A stretch of DNA of 64,000 nucleotides from Vibrio sp. RE88 (GTDB taxonomy: Bacteria; Pseudomonadota; Gammaproteobacteria; Enterobacterales; Vibrionaceae), in assembly GCF_013113835.1 (NCBI RefSeq), contig NZ_VTYQ01000013.1:1-64000 (forward strand), written 5' to 3'. The notes below the pieces were generated by a model. It was not told the origin of the DNA, did not search any database, and saw only the letters and a list, made by a program, of their open reading frames with translations. This document shows, piece after piece, positions 16,591 through 25,455 of the stretch. Both the position numbers and the translations under genes were made by a program. Every line of letters begins with the position of its first letter. Position 1 is the first letter of the stretch.

Positions 16591-17955
16591 ATGGTTTTTA
16601 AGGGAGCAAGGTGGCTCAGTGTGCTGCTGATTGGCGTGGGGACTGCGTTTAATGCAGCAAGCAATGATGAGATGAGGCCTGAGCTTGAGGCAGAAGAAAG
16701 CGGGGCAGACACGCTTTCCGTCAATTTTCAGGATATTCCGGTGCGCCAGGTATTACAGCAGATTGCGGATTACAACGATTTTAATCTGGTTGTGTCAGAT
16801 GCCGTGTCTGGCAATCTGACCCTGAGAGTGAAGGAGGTTCCGTGGCCACAGTTACTCGATATCATTTTGCGTATGAAGGGATTAGAGAAGCGCATGGATG
16901 GCAGTGTGTTGCTGGTGGCAACGGCGGCTGAAATTGCTCAGCTCAGACAACAGAAGTTGGAGCAGGAGAAAGTCACGGCTGAGCTTCAACCGTTAGAGTC
17001 TGAGATTATCGCTGTGAGATTTGCCAAAGCGGCAGATATTGCGGCTTTGCTAAGCGATAGTGCTGCAACGCGGATGTTGTCTGAACGAGGGGCGATTTCA
17101 ATCGATTCTCGAACCAATAGCCTGTTAATTCGCGATGTAGCTATCAACATTCAAGCGATCAAGGCGATCATTGCGAAATTAGATGTACCGGTGAAACAAG
17201 TACAAATTGAAGCACGCATAGTCAGCTTGAATGAAGGCGATTTACAAGAGTTGGGTGTGCGTTGGGGGTTTAGTTCGACCAACGGCAGTCACAGTGTGGG
17301 AGGCTCGATAGAAAATAACTTAGCCAATCTCAATCTGTATGGTGATTCGGACTCGTCACTGGACGACTTTCTCAACGTCAACTTAGCGGCGACGTCCGTG
17401 AACGCTTCGACGATTGCTTTTCAGGTCGCTAAGCTGGGCAGTGACACTTTACTGGATTTAGAATTGTCAGCGTTGCAAAGGGAGTCGAGAGCAGAAGTCA
17501 TATCCAGTCCGCGTCTGATTACCACCAACAAGCAACCGGCTTACATTGAGCAGGGGACTGAAATTCCTTATTTAGAGGCGGCCTCAAGCGGTGCAACCAG
17601 TGTGAATTTTAAAAAAGCAGTGTTAAGTTTAAAAGTTACTCCGCAAATCACATCGGATAACCGTTTGATTCTCGATCTGAATGTCACCCAAGATAGGCCG
17701 GGTCAAGTGGTCAAAACCGGCACTGGGGAAGCCGTTGCGATAGACACGCAACGTATCGGTACTCAGGTACTGGTCAATAATGGCGAAACCATTGTTCTGG
17801 GAGGCATTTATCAGCACAGTGTTTCGGATACGGTCGATCAGGTTCCGTTGTTAGGCGACATTCCTTTGCTAGGTGCGCTTTTTCGACGAACTTATCAGCA
17901 AATGGGTAAGAGCGAGTTGTTGATTTTTGTAACGCCAACAGTGGTTGTGCCTTAA
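16591..17955 (+). CDS. pilQ: Type IV pilus secretin PilQ (short form)
   Basis: Outer-membrane secretin through which the competence pilus extends. About 454 residues: signal peptide, STN/N0-type domain around 45-95, a secretin N1 (KH-like) domain at about 135-200, then the secretin C domain with VPLLGDIPLLGALFRR, the signature near the C-terminus. It lacks the N-terminal AMIN domains that bind peptidoglycan in Pseudomonas and Neisseria PilQ, and in size resembles E. coli HofQ and Haemophilus ComE. An in-frame GTG at 16579 is possible, but GGTGAT lies at a better distance from the ATG at 16591. Confidence 0.9.
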   Translation: MVFKGARWLSVLLIGVGTAFNAASNDEMRPELEAEESGADTLSVNFQDIPVRQVLQQIADYNDFNLVVSDAVSGNLTLRVKEVPWPQLLDIILRMKGLEKRMDGSVLLVATAAEIAQLRQQKLEQEKVTAELQPLESEIIAVRFAKAADIAALLSDSAATRMLSERGAISIDSRTNSLLIRDVAINIQAIKAIIAKLDVPVKQVQIEARIVSLNEGDLQELGVRWGFSSTNGSHSVGGSIENNLANLNLYGDSDSSLDDFLNVNLAATSVNASTIAFQVAKLGSDTLLDLELSALQRESRAEVISSPRLITTNKQPAYIEQGTEIPYLEAASSGATSVNFKKAVLSLKVTPQITSDNRLILDLNVTQDRPGQVVKTGTGEAVAIDTQRIGTQVLVNNGETIVLGGIYQHSVSDTVDQVPLLGDIPLLGALFRRTYQQMGKSELLIFVTPTVVVP

Positions 17956-18131
17956 TCAATCAACAAACAGGCAAAAATAAATTTGCATTAGTGTCACCTT
18001 ATCTAGATAATTTCGGGTCTTATCACGAATTATCTGTGAGGAATAGGTGCCACAAGCATATCTTTGACCAGAGAAATCTTGGTTTTCTTGTGGCGATGTC
18101 ATTGAATTAACGTTGTAAATTACTGCTGAAC

Positions 18132-18650
18132 ATGGCTGAAAAACGCAATATTTTTCTTGTTGGCCCAATGGGTGCCGGCAAAAGTACAATTGGTAGACAC
18201 TTGGCTCAACAACTTCATATGGAGTTTGTTGACTCGGACACTGTGATTGAAGAGCGCACTGGCGCAGATATCGCTTGGGTATTTGACGTAGAAGGCGAAG
18301 AAGGCTTCCGTGTCCGTGAAGAAAGGGTGATCAACGATCTGACAGAAGAACATGGTATTGTTCTGGCAACAGGCGGTGGTTCTATCAAGAGTAAAGAAAA
18401 CCGCAACCGTTTATCGGCTCGCGGTATCGTCGTTTATTTAGAAACAACGATTGAAAAGCAACTTGCACGTACCAACCGTGACAAGAAACGTCCTCTGCTA
18501 CAGACGGATAACCCTCGTGATGTGTTGGAGTCACTGGCTGGTGAACGCAACCCTCTTTACGAAGAAATCGCGGATTACACAGTACGTACTGACGATCAAA
18601 GTGCAAAAGTGGTAGCCAACCAGATCGTAAAAATGCTAGAAGAACGTTAA
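18132..18650 (+). CDS. aroK: Shikimate kinase I AroK
   Basis: Phosphorylates shikimate at the 3-hydroxyl (fifth step of the aromatic pathway). 172 residues with Walker A GPMGAGKST at 11-19, shikimate-binding DSD (Asp35 region) and TGGGS, and the lid arginine in KKRPLL. First gene of aroK-aroB-damX-dam-rpe-gph-trpS, the same order as E. coli. It is separated from pilQ by 176 nt containing a long-range inverted repeat, so a promoter there is likely. Confidence 0.97.
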   Translation: MAEKRNIFLVGPMGAGKSTIGRHLAQQLHMEFVDSDTVIEERTGADIAWVFDVEGEEGFRVREERVINDLTEEHGIVLATGGGSIKSKENRNRLSARGIVVYLETTIEKQLARTNRDKKRPLLQTDNPRDVLESLAGERNPLYEEIADYTVRTDDQSAKVVANQIVKMLEER

Positions 18651-18681
18651 GACGTTAAATTTTAGCAACTGGAGAATACCC

Positions 18682-19770
18682 ATGGAACGGATTACGGTCA
18701 GTTTAGGTGAGCGTAGCTATCCAATCTCAATTGGTGCCGGATTATTCAATGATCCGGCCCACCTTTCATTTTTATCAGCGAAACAAAAAGTTGTTGTGAT
18801 TACCAATGTCACGGTAGCGCCTTTGTATGCCGATAAAATCTTATCTCTTCTTGAGCAAGTGGGCTGTGAAGCCTCAGTTCTTGAGCTACCAGATGGCGAA
18901 CAGTACAAATCGCTGGATACTTTCAATACCGTGATGAGTTACCTTCTCGAAGGTAATTTCGCTCGCGATGTTGTTGTCATTGCCCTAGGCGGTGGCGTAA
19001 TTGGTGATTTGGTTGGCTTCTCTGCGGCGTGTTATCAGCGTGGCGTCGACTTTATCCAAATTCCGACCACTTTGTTGTCTCAGGTGGATTCGTCGGTTGG
19101 CGGTAAAACGGCGGTGAACCACAAGCTGGGTAAGAACATGATTGGTGCCTTCTACCAGCCAAAGTCAGTGATCATTGATACCGACTGCCTTGCGACACTG
19201 CCTGAGCGCGAATTTGCTGCTGGCATTGCCGAGGTGATCAAGTACGGCATCATCTATGATCAGGACTTTTTTGTCTGGTTAGAAGAGAACCTTAACAAGC
19301 TGTACGAACTCGATGAGCAAGCATTGACTTATGCCATTGCGCGCTGCTGCCAAATAAAGGCGGAAGTGGTGGCTCAGGATGAAAAAGAGTCCGGCATTCG
19401 TGCATTACTGAACCTAGGTCATACATTTGGTCATGCGATCGAAGCTGAGTTAGGTTATGGTAAATGGCTACATGGCGAAGCGGTTTCTTCCGGCACTGTG
19501 ATGGCAGCAAAAACTGCGCAGCTTCAAGGGCTTATCACAGAGCAGCAAGTAGAGAGAATTCTCTCTATACTGAAGAGAGCACAATTGCCCGTGCATACAC
19601 CAGACACTATGACTTTTGACGACTTCATGAAACACATGATGCGCGATAAAAAAGTGCTCTCTGGTGAACTGCGTTTAGTGTTGCCAACCAGCATCGGCAG
19701 CGCAGAAGTAGTTAAAGGTGTGCCTGAATCGGTCATCAAGCAAGCGATCGATTTTTGTCGCGATATCTAA
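18682..19770 (+). CDS. aroB: 3-dehydroquinate synthase AroB
   Basis: NAD- and metal-dependent conversion of DAHP to 3-dehydroquinate, second step of the shikimate pathway. 362 residues. Motifs: DGEQYKS (nucleotide binding), ALGGGVIGDLVGFSAACYQRG, QIPTTLLSQVDSSVGGKTAVNH and the zinc-ligand region LNLGHTFGHAIE. 31 nt after aroK with GGAG before the ATG, consistent with cotranscription. Confidence 0.97.
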   Translation: MERITVSLGERSYPISIGAGLFNDPAHLSFLSAKQKVVVITNVTVAPLYADKILSLLEQVGCEASVLELPDGEQYKSLDTFNTVMSYLLEGNFARDVVVIALGGGVIGDLVGFSAACYQRGVDFIQIPTTLLSQVDSSVGGKTAVNHKLGKNMIGAFYQPKSVIIDTDCLATLPEREFAAGIAEVIKYGIIYDQDFFVWLEENLNKLYELDEQALTYAIARCCQIKAEVVAQDEKESGIRALLNLGHTFGHAIEAELGYGKWLHGEAVSSGTVMAAKTAQLQGLITEQQVERILSILKRAQLPVHTPDTMTFDDFMKHMMRDKKVLSGELRLVLPTSIGSAEVVKGVPESVIKQAIDFCRDI

Positions 19771-19811
19771 ATTCTTTTCTTTAGACAGTGGACTGTCATT
19801 AGGATGGTTGA

Positions 19812-21311
19812 ATGAGTTTGACGCATGAATCCCGTGTGTTGGAGTTAGATTCTCAAGTAGAATTGCTTGAGCGAATGCAATTGCTGACTAACTTCGGGTC
19901 AAACTTAGTCACTGTTGGTGGAGCATCAGGGGCCGGTAAATCTTGGCTGGCCCAACGCTACCTTGAAGCGTGGGCGTCAGATAAAAACCAATCGCTCCTG
20001 ATGTGTCATCCAAGCCAGGATGACCAACAACGCCGCACCATGATTCTGACCCAGCTCTTTTCTGAGCCGATGTTCAATCCTGCCGACCCATTAGCCGAAA
20101 GTTTTGCTCGCCAGATAGAAGGGGAAAGCTGCGATGCTGTTATCGTTGTTGATGATGCGCATTTGCTGCAGGAATCCTTTGTTTCTGAATTGTGGATGTT
20201 GATTCTGGAAGCGCAGGAAAATCCAGCGTGGACAATCAACGTGGTCTTGTTCGCTCAGTCCAACAGCCTCGATGTACTACTGACCCGCCTTAGCTATGGT
20301 CAGGATCACAAGCCGATCGATTTAGAGATTGAACCGTTGACTCAGGACGAAGCGGATCGATTTTTTGAACACCTGGTGATTCGCTTTGTCGAAGATGAAA
20401 GAGAGAAGCGCGTACGTAACGCATACCGAACTGTTGCCCGTCGTCCGGGTGAGATTATGGCTTTAGGGGATCATAAAGTGGAAAAAAGGATCATTATCCG
20501 CTCAATCATTGGCTCACCAATCAATATTGCTTTGGTGGTGATTACGTTGCTGGTACTGATAGGTGGTGGTTACTGGTGGATGATGAGCCAGCCTTCGCCG
20601 GATGACAAAGCGCAGCAGATGACAGACTCTATCGAGCAGACTGTGATTCCAACGTTACCTGTTGATGCCCAAGATACTGAACAGCAAGGCTCAATGAGTG
20701 ACGATCAGGCTTCTGATCCTATGTTGTCTTCGGCAGAAGATGATTCGGAATCTCTTCCTCCGGCAGTGACGGAGCAAACTTCGAGTGTAGGTAATGCTTC
20801 GGATGATCATCAGCGCGTTGTGATTACTTCAGAAGTCGTGGACGCTTTGTTGGAAGGTAAACCTGAAAAAGTCGATACGACAGCGATACAGGAAGTGGTT
20901 GAGCAATCGGTCCCTAAATCGGATGTACCTGACACAGCATCGAGTGCGGTGGCTGAACCTGCCGCGCAAACTGAGGTTGCCACTCAGGTAGAAAAGCCAA
21001 TTGTGAAGTTTTCTTTCACGAAAGATGAGCTGAAGAGCTTCTCTCCTCGCAGTTATACCCTTCAACTGGCCGCTGTGCGTTCTCTGGAAGATGTGCAAGT
21101 TTTCCTAGATAAGCACAATTTGGCTGCCAACGTGTATATATACCCGACCGTTCGCAACGAAGTAGAGTGGTTTATCATCACTTATCAAAACTATCCAACC
21201 ATTCAGGTGGCGAGAGATGCCGTTGAAGCGCTTCCAGCTGATTTACAGCAGCTGGATCCTTGGGCTAAATCCCTCAGTCAGGTCCACCGAGAAATTGATC
21301 GAGTGAAATAA
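19812..21311 (+). CDS. damX: DamX-type cell-division protein: AAA ATPase, TM helix, SPOR domain
   Basis: 499 residues. Residues 1-200 form an ExeA-like AAA module with Walker A GASGAGKS (37-44) and Walker B-like VVVDDAHL (about 113-120). A single TM helix (about 233-257) follows, then a long acidic Ser/Glu-rich periplasmic linker, and a SPOR domain at about 415-495 (SYTLQLAAVRSLEDVQVFL). SPOR domains bind denuded glycan strands at the septum. E. coli DamX has the same gene position and the SPOR end but a shorter N-terminal part. Called DamX by synteny and architecture; the role of the ATPase module is unknown to me. Confidence 0.87.
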   Translation: MSLTHESRVLELDSQVELLERMQLLTNFGSNLVTVGGASGAGKSWLAQRYLEAWASDKNQSLLMCHPSQDDQQRRTMILTQLFSEPMFNPADPLAESFARQIEGESCDAVIVVDDAHLLQESFVSELWMLILEAQENPAWTINVVLFAQSNSLDVLLTRLSYGQDHKPIDLEIEPLTQDEADRFFEHLVIRFVEDEREKRVRNAYRTVARRPGEIMALGDHKVEKRIIIRSIIGSPINIALVVITLLVLIGGGYWWMMSQPSPDDKAQQMTDSIEQTVIPTLPVDAQDTEQQGSMSDDQASDPMLSSAEDDSESLPPAVTEQTSSVGNASDDHQRVVITSEVVDALLEGKPEKVDTTAIQEVVEQSVPKSDVPDTASSAVAEPAAQTEVATQVEKPIVKFSFTKDELKSFSPRSYTLQLAAVRSLEDVQVFLDKHNLAANVYIYPTVRNEVEWFIITYQNYPTIQVARDAVEALPADLQQLDPWAKSLSQVHREIDRVK

Positions 21312-21380
21312 CGCTGAGCTTAGCGGGAAAATATGTTACATTCCGCAGCCTTAATTTGTGGTTGATAGATAGAGCAGTAG

Positions 21381-22208
21381 ATGAAGAAGCAGCGTGCCTT
21401 CCTGAAATGGGCAGGTGGAAAATACGGACTTGTCGAAGATATCCAGCGATACTTGCCCGAAGGGCGTAAGCTGGTTGAACCGTTCGTTGGCGCTGGTTCG
21501 GTTTTCCTGAATACTGACTATGAGCAGTACCTGCTTGCAGACATCAACCCAGATTTGATTAATCTCTACAACTTACTCAAAGAGAGCCCGGAAGCGTACA
21601 TTTCCGAAGCAAAGCGTTGGTTTGTGCCTGAGAATAATCGCAAAGAAGCTTACTTGTCGATCCGAGCGCAGTTCAATGCGACGGAAGACGTGATGTACCG
21701 TTCATTGGCTTTTCTGTATATGAACCGTTTCGGTTTTAACGGCCTATGTCGCTACAACAAGAAAGGTGGCTTTAACGTTCCTTTTGGCTCATATAAAAAG
21801 CCGTACTTCCCTGAAGCTGAGCTGGAATTCTTTGCCAAAAAAGCCAAGAAAGCGACTTTTGTATGCGAAAGCTATACGGATACCTTTAAACGTGCTCGTA
21901 AAGGCAGTGTTGTGTATTGCGACCCGCCGTATGCGCCACTGTCTAATACCGCCAATTTTACCTCCTATGCCGGTAACGGATTTACGTTAGACGATCAGGC
22001 TGCCTTAGCGGATGTAGCGGAAAGAGCGGCAAAAGAGCGTCACATTCCGGTGTTGATTTCTAATCACGATACCACGCTTACTCGTCGCTTGTACCATGGG
22101 GCGGAACTCAACGTGGTTAAGGTGAAGCGCACCATCAGTCGCAATGGCGCTGGGCGCAATAAAGTGGATGAGCTACTGGCATTGTTTAAGCCAGACGATC
22201 AGCACTAA
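21381..22208 (+). CDS. dam: DNA adenine methylase Dam
   Basis: Methylates adenine N6 in GATC, used in mismatch repair strand choice and replication control, and essential in V. cholerae. 275 residues of the alpha group of MTases: FLKWAGGKYG at 7-16, SAM-binding FVGAGS at 35-40, catalytic DPPY at 181-184. Located 69 nt downstream of damX and before rpe, as in E. coli. Confidence 0.97.
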   Translation: MKKQRAFLKWAGGKYGLVEDIQRYLPEGRKLVEPFVGAGSVFLNTDYEQYLLADINPDLINLYNLLKESPEAYISEAKRWFVPENNRKEAYLSIRAQFNATEDVMYRSLAFLYMNRFGFNGLCRYNKKGGFNVPFGSYKKPYFPEAELEFFAKKAKKATFVCESYTDTFKRARKGSVVYCDPPYAPLSNTANFTSYAGNGFTLDDQAALADVAERAAKERHIPVLISNHDTTLTRRLYHGAELNVVKVKRTISRNGAGRNKVDELLALFKPDDQH

Positions 22209-22310
22209 CGACATTTCTCTTATCTCATCTATCTTCTGACCTTTAGCTTCGGTAGAATTGCGCTCAACTTGTATTCAATGGTTTTGCCCAATAAATTCTA
22301 GAGGTCAGGT

Positions 22311-22982
22311 ATGAAAGATTTCCTTATCGCTCCATCCATTTTGTCTGCAGACATGGCTCGTCTTGGTGAAGATGTTGAAAAAGTGCTCGCAGCGGGTGCG
22401 GATGTGGTTCACTTCGACGTTATGGATAACCATTACGTTCCTAACCTGACTTTTGGTGCTCCTATCTGTCAGGCACTGCGTGATTACGGTATTACAGCAC
22501 CGATTGATGTGCATCTGATGGTGAAGCCAGTCGATCGTATTATTCCGGATTTTGCCAAAGCCGGTGCGTCAATGATTACCTTCCACATTGAAGCGTCTGA
22601 ACACGTTGATCGCACACTGCAACTGATCAAAGAACATGGTTGTAAAGCGGGTGTGGTACTCAACCCAGCAACGCCACTTTCTCACCTTGAATACATCATG
22701 GATAAGATCGATATGATTCTTTTGATGTCAGTGAACCCAGGCTTTGGTGGTCAGTCTTTCATTCCTAAAACACTGGATAAGCTGCGTGCAGTACGCAAGA
22801 TGATCGATGAATCTGGCCGCGACATCCGTCTGGAAATTGATGGTGGTGTCAAAGTCGACAATATTCGAGAAATCGCTGAAGCGGGTGCTGATATGTTTGT
22901 CGCAGGTTCCGCGATCTTCAACCAACCTGACTACAAAGAAGTCATCGACCAGATGCGTGCTGAATTAGCAAAGGCAGAGTAA
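22311..22982 (+). CDS. rpe: Ribulose-phosphate 3-epimerase
   Basis: Pentose phosphate pathway TIM-barrel enzyme interconverting ribulose-5-P and xylulose-5-P. 223 residues: APSILSADMARLGEDV at the start, VHFDVMDNHYVPNLTFG with metal-binding His and Asp, MSVNPGFGGQSF phosphate loop, and EIDGGVK with the catalytic Asp. AGAGGTCAGG precedes the ATG. Four nt separate it from gph. Confidence 0.97.
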   Translation: MKDFLIAPSILSADMARLGEDVEKVLAAGADVVHFDVMDNHYVPNLTFGAPICQALRDYGITAPIDVHLMVKPVDRIIPDFAKAGASMITFHIEASEHVDRTLQLIKEHGCKAGVVLNPATPLSHLEYIMDKIDMILLMSVNPGFGGQSFIPKTLDKLRAVRKMIDESGRDIRLEIDGGVKVDNIREIAEAGADMFVAGSAIFNQPDYKEVIDQMRAELAKAE

Positions 22983-22986
22983 TTGA

Positions 22987-23667
22987 ATGAGCAATATTAA
23001 ACTTATCGCGTTTGACTTGGATGGTACTTTACTGGATAGCGTGCCTGACCTAGCAGTGGCTGCCGACCAGGCTGTACAAGCACTTGGTTACCCAGCAGTA
23101 ACGGAAGAGCAAGTTCGTGACTACGTAGGTAACGGCGCTGATGTGCTTATTGGGCGCTCGCTGAGTCGCAGTCTAACGGTATCGCCTGATTTGGATCCAG
23201 AACTGCATGCCAAAGCTCGTGTTCTTTTCGATGATTATTATGAACAAAGCGGACACAAGCTAAGCCACCTTTACCCTGCGGTTAAAGAAACCTTGGCCGA
23301 GTTGCACAAAGCGGGTTTTACAATGGCGCTGGTGACCAACAAGCCTTCGAAGTTCGTACCTGATGTGTTGGCAAAGCACGGCATTGATAAGTACTTTGTT
23401 GATGTGATTGGTGGTGACACTTTCCCAGAGAAAAAACCGAACCCAATGGCATTGAACTGGTTGCTTGAGAAACATGGTTGTCAGCCACGAGAAATGTTGA
23501 TGGTGGGTGATTCTAAGAATGACATTCTGGCAGCGAAAAATGCGGGTTGCGCTTCGTTCGGTTTGACTTACGGATACAATCATGGTGAGCCGATTTCGCA
23601 GTCTCAACCGGATTTTGTTGCAGACACAATCGCAGATCTAGTGGATGTGGTAGCGGTTTCCGCTTAG
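22987..23667 (+). CDS. gph: Phosphoglycolate phosphatase
   Basis: HAD-superfamily phosphatase that clears 2-phosphoglycolate, for example from DNA repair of 3'-phosphoglycolate ends. 226 residues: motif I FDLDGTLLDS (8-17), cap subdomain, motif II VTNKPSK, motif III Lys in FPEKKPNP, and motif IV VGDSKNDI. Starts 4 nt after rpe, so the two are translationally coupled or nearly so. Confidence 0.95.
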   Translation: MSNIKLIAFDLDGTLLDSVPDLAVAADQAVQALGYPAVTEEQVRDYVGNGADVLIGRSLSRSLTVSPDLDPELHAKARVLFDDYYEQSGHKLSHLYPAVKETLAELHKAGFTMALVTNKPSKFVPDVLAKHGIDKYFVDVIGGDTFPEKKPNPMALNWLLEKHGCQPREMLMVGDSKNDILAAKNAGCASFGLTYGYNHGEPISQSQPDFVADTIADLVDVVAVSA

Positions 23668-23714
23668 TAGCAACAAAAGATCTTCCAAAATACTCGTTAA
23701 TGAGTACACTGAGT

Positions 23715-23749
23715 AAACCGTGTGGCTAGAATCCACACGGTTTTTTTCA
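23715..23749 (+). terminator. Terminator between gph and trpS
   Basis: AAACCGTGTGG / CCACACGGTTT stem with a 7-nt loop, then TTTT. Partial or complete separation of trpS from the upstream operon is implied. Confidence 0.88.
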
Positions 23750-23782
23750 TTTTTTAGATAAGAAGTCAAAGGAACTATTCCC

Positions 23783-24820
23783 ATGAGCAAACCCATTGTA
23801 TTGAGTGGTGTTCAACCATCAGGTGAACTAAGTATCGGTAACTACTTGGGTGCTCTACGTCAATGGCAACAGATGCAAGACGATTACGATTGCCAATATT
23901 GTGTTGTAGACCTTCATGCGATCACGGTTCGTCAGGACCCGAAAGCGCTGCATGAAGCGACTCTAGACGCATTAGCGATCTGTCTGGCAGTTGGTGTTGA
24001 TCCACAAAAGAGCACGCTATTTGTTCAGTCACACGTACCAGAGCATGCTCAACTTGGTTGGCTTCTTAACTGCTACACCCAAATGGGCGAGCTGAGCCGT
24101 ATGACTCAGTTTAAAGACAAATCGGCGCGTTATTCGAAAGACAGCTCAAGCCAGTTTGGCGATGTGAACGTTGGCCTGTTTGATTACCCTGTACTAATGG
24201 CGGCGGATATCCTGCTGTACGGCGCACACCAAGTACCAGTGGGTAGCGATCAGAAGCAGCACCTTGAACTAGCTCGTGATGTTGCGACTCGTTTCAACAA
24301 CATCTACTCGCCAGAGCAGCCAATCTTCCAAGTCCCAGAACCGTACATTCCGACGGTGAATGCACGTGTTATGAGCCTTCAGGATGCGACGAAGAAGATG
24401 TCGAAATCAGACGATAACCGTAAGAATGTGATTACTCTGCTAGAAGAGCCTAAATCGATCATCAAGAAGATCAACAAAGCTCAGACAGATGCAGAAACGC
24501 CGCCACGTATTGCCCATGATTGGGACAACAAAGCGGGTATCTCTAACTTAATGGGTCTGTACTCGGCAGCGACAGGTAAGAGCTTTGAAGAGATCGAAGC
24601 GCAATACCAAGGCGTTGAGATGTATGGTCCATTTAAGAAAGATGTGGGCGAAGCGGTTGTGGCTATGCTCGAGCCTATCCAAGCTGAATATCACCGTATC
24701 CGTGCAGATCGCGCATACATGGATCAAGTGATGAAGCAGGGTGCTGAAAAAGCCTCAGCTCGCGCAGCAGAGACGCTGAAGAAAGCATACGAAGCGGTAG
24801 GTTTTGTGGCTCGCCCATAG
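23783..24820 (+). CDS. trpS: Tryptophanyl-tRNA synthetase
   Basis: Class Ic synthetase charging tRNA-Trp; 345 residues. GELSIGNYLGAL carries the HIGH-like motif (GNYLG), and KKMSKSDDN is the KMSKS loop. Other family segments are MAADILLYGAHQVPVGSDQKQHLELARD and MSLQDATKKMSKS. Preceded by AAAGGAACTATTCCC before the ATG at 23783. Gene position after gph is as in enteric bacteria. Confidence 0.97.
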   Translation: MSKPIVLSGVQPSGELSIGNYLGALRQWQQMQDDYDCQYCVVDLHAITVRQDPKALHEATLDALAICLAVGVDPQKSTLFVQSHVPEHAQLGWLLNCYTQMGELSRMTQFKDKSARYSKDSSSQFGDVNVGLFDYPVLMAADILLYGAHQVPVGSDQKQHLELARDVATRFNNIYSPEQPIFQVPEPYIPTVNARVMSLQDATKKMSKSDDNRKNVITLLEEPKSIIKKINKAQTDAETPPRIAHDWDNKAGISNLMGLYSAATGKSFEEIEAQYQGVEMYGPFKKDVGEAVVAMLEPIQAEYHRIRADRAYMDQVMKQGAEKASARAAETLKKAYEAVGFVARP

Positions 24821-24843
24821 ACCTGGCTAATTTCGGTAAATAT

Positions 24844-24877
24844 AAAAAACGGACTCATTTTGAGTCCGTTTTTTTAT
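24844..24877. terminator. Bidirectional terminator between trpS and trmL
   Basis: AAAAAACGGACTCA / TGAGTCCGTTTTTT stem between convergent genes, with A-run and T-run on the two sides. Confidence 0.9.
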
Positions 24878-24892
24878 ATCCAATTTGTGATG

Positions 24893-25369
24893 CTATTGAG
24901 CACCTTCAAATCCCATCTGACGCCAAGCTTCAAAAGCAATAATGGCGACTGCGTTAGATAAATTCAGGCTGCGAGCATCAGGCATCATTGGGATGCGAAT
25001 ACGCTGTTCCATTGGCATGCTCTCAATCAGCTCTGCTGGTAGGCCGCGGGTTTCTGGGCCAAACAATAAAACATCGCCTTGTTGAAAGTTAGCGTCGACG
25101 TGATGACCGGTTGTTTTTGTCGTACAAGCAAAAATGCGGAAGGTTTCGCGCTCTTTTTCTAGGTACTCAACAAACGCCTGATAGTTTTTATGGCGAGTAA
25201 CACGTGCCAGATCATGGTAGTCAAGCCCAGCACGGCGGACTTTTTTCTCTTCTAAATCAAACCCTAATGGCTCAATTAAATGCAGGTTTGCACCACAGTT
25301 GGCACACAGGCGAATGATGTTTCCTGTATTTGGGGCAATTTCAGGCTCATAAAGGGCGATATCGAACAT
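24893..25369 (-). CDS. trmL: tRNA (cytidine/uridine-34-2'-O)-methyltransferase TrmL
   Basis: SPOUT-family methyltransferase that modifies the wobble base of tRNA-Leu isoacceptors. 158 residues: N-terminal ALYEPEIAPNTGNIIRLCAN, knot motifs LLFGPETRGLP and IPMMPDARSLNLSNAVAIIAFEAWRQ. Length matches E. coli YibK/TrmL. Its start lies 86 nt from the sodA stop on the same strand, with a GGCGGC/GCCGCC hairpin between them. Confidence 0.95.
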   Translation of the reverse strand: MFDIALYEPEIAPNTGNIIRLCANCGANLHLIEPLGFDLEEKKVRRAGLDYHDLARVTRHKNYQAFVEYLEKERETFRIFACTTKTTGHHVDANFQQGDVLLFGPETRGLPAELIESMPMEQRIRIPMMPDARSLNLSNAVAIIAFEAWRQMGFEGAQ

Positions 25370-25412
25370 AGTGTTAATTTCTTATCATCTGCTGGGAAGC
25401 TAAGCAGTATAA

Positions 25413-25432
25413 GGCGGCTTTAAAATGCCGCC
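25413..25432. other. Small GC-rich stem-loop between sodA and trmL
   Basis: GGCGGC and GCCGCC arms with an 8-nt AT loop and no following T-run in the leftward direction. Could be a weak attenuator or an mRNA 3'-end stabiliser. Confidence 0.4.
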
Positions 25433-25455
25433 AAGCCTGAAGTGGTGAGTTTTTG

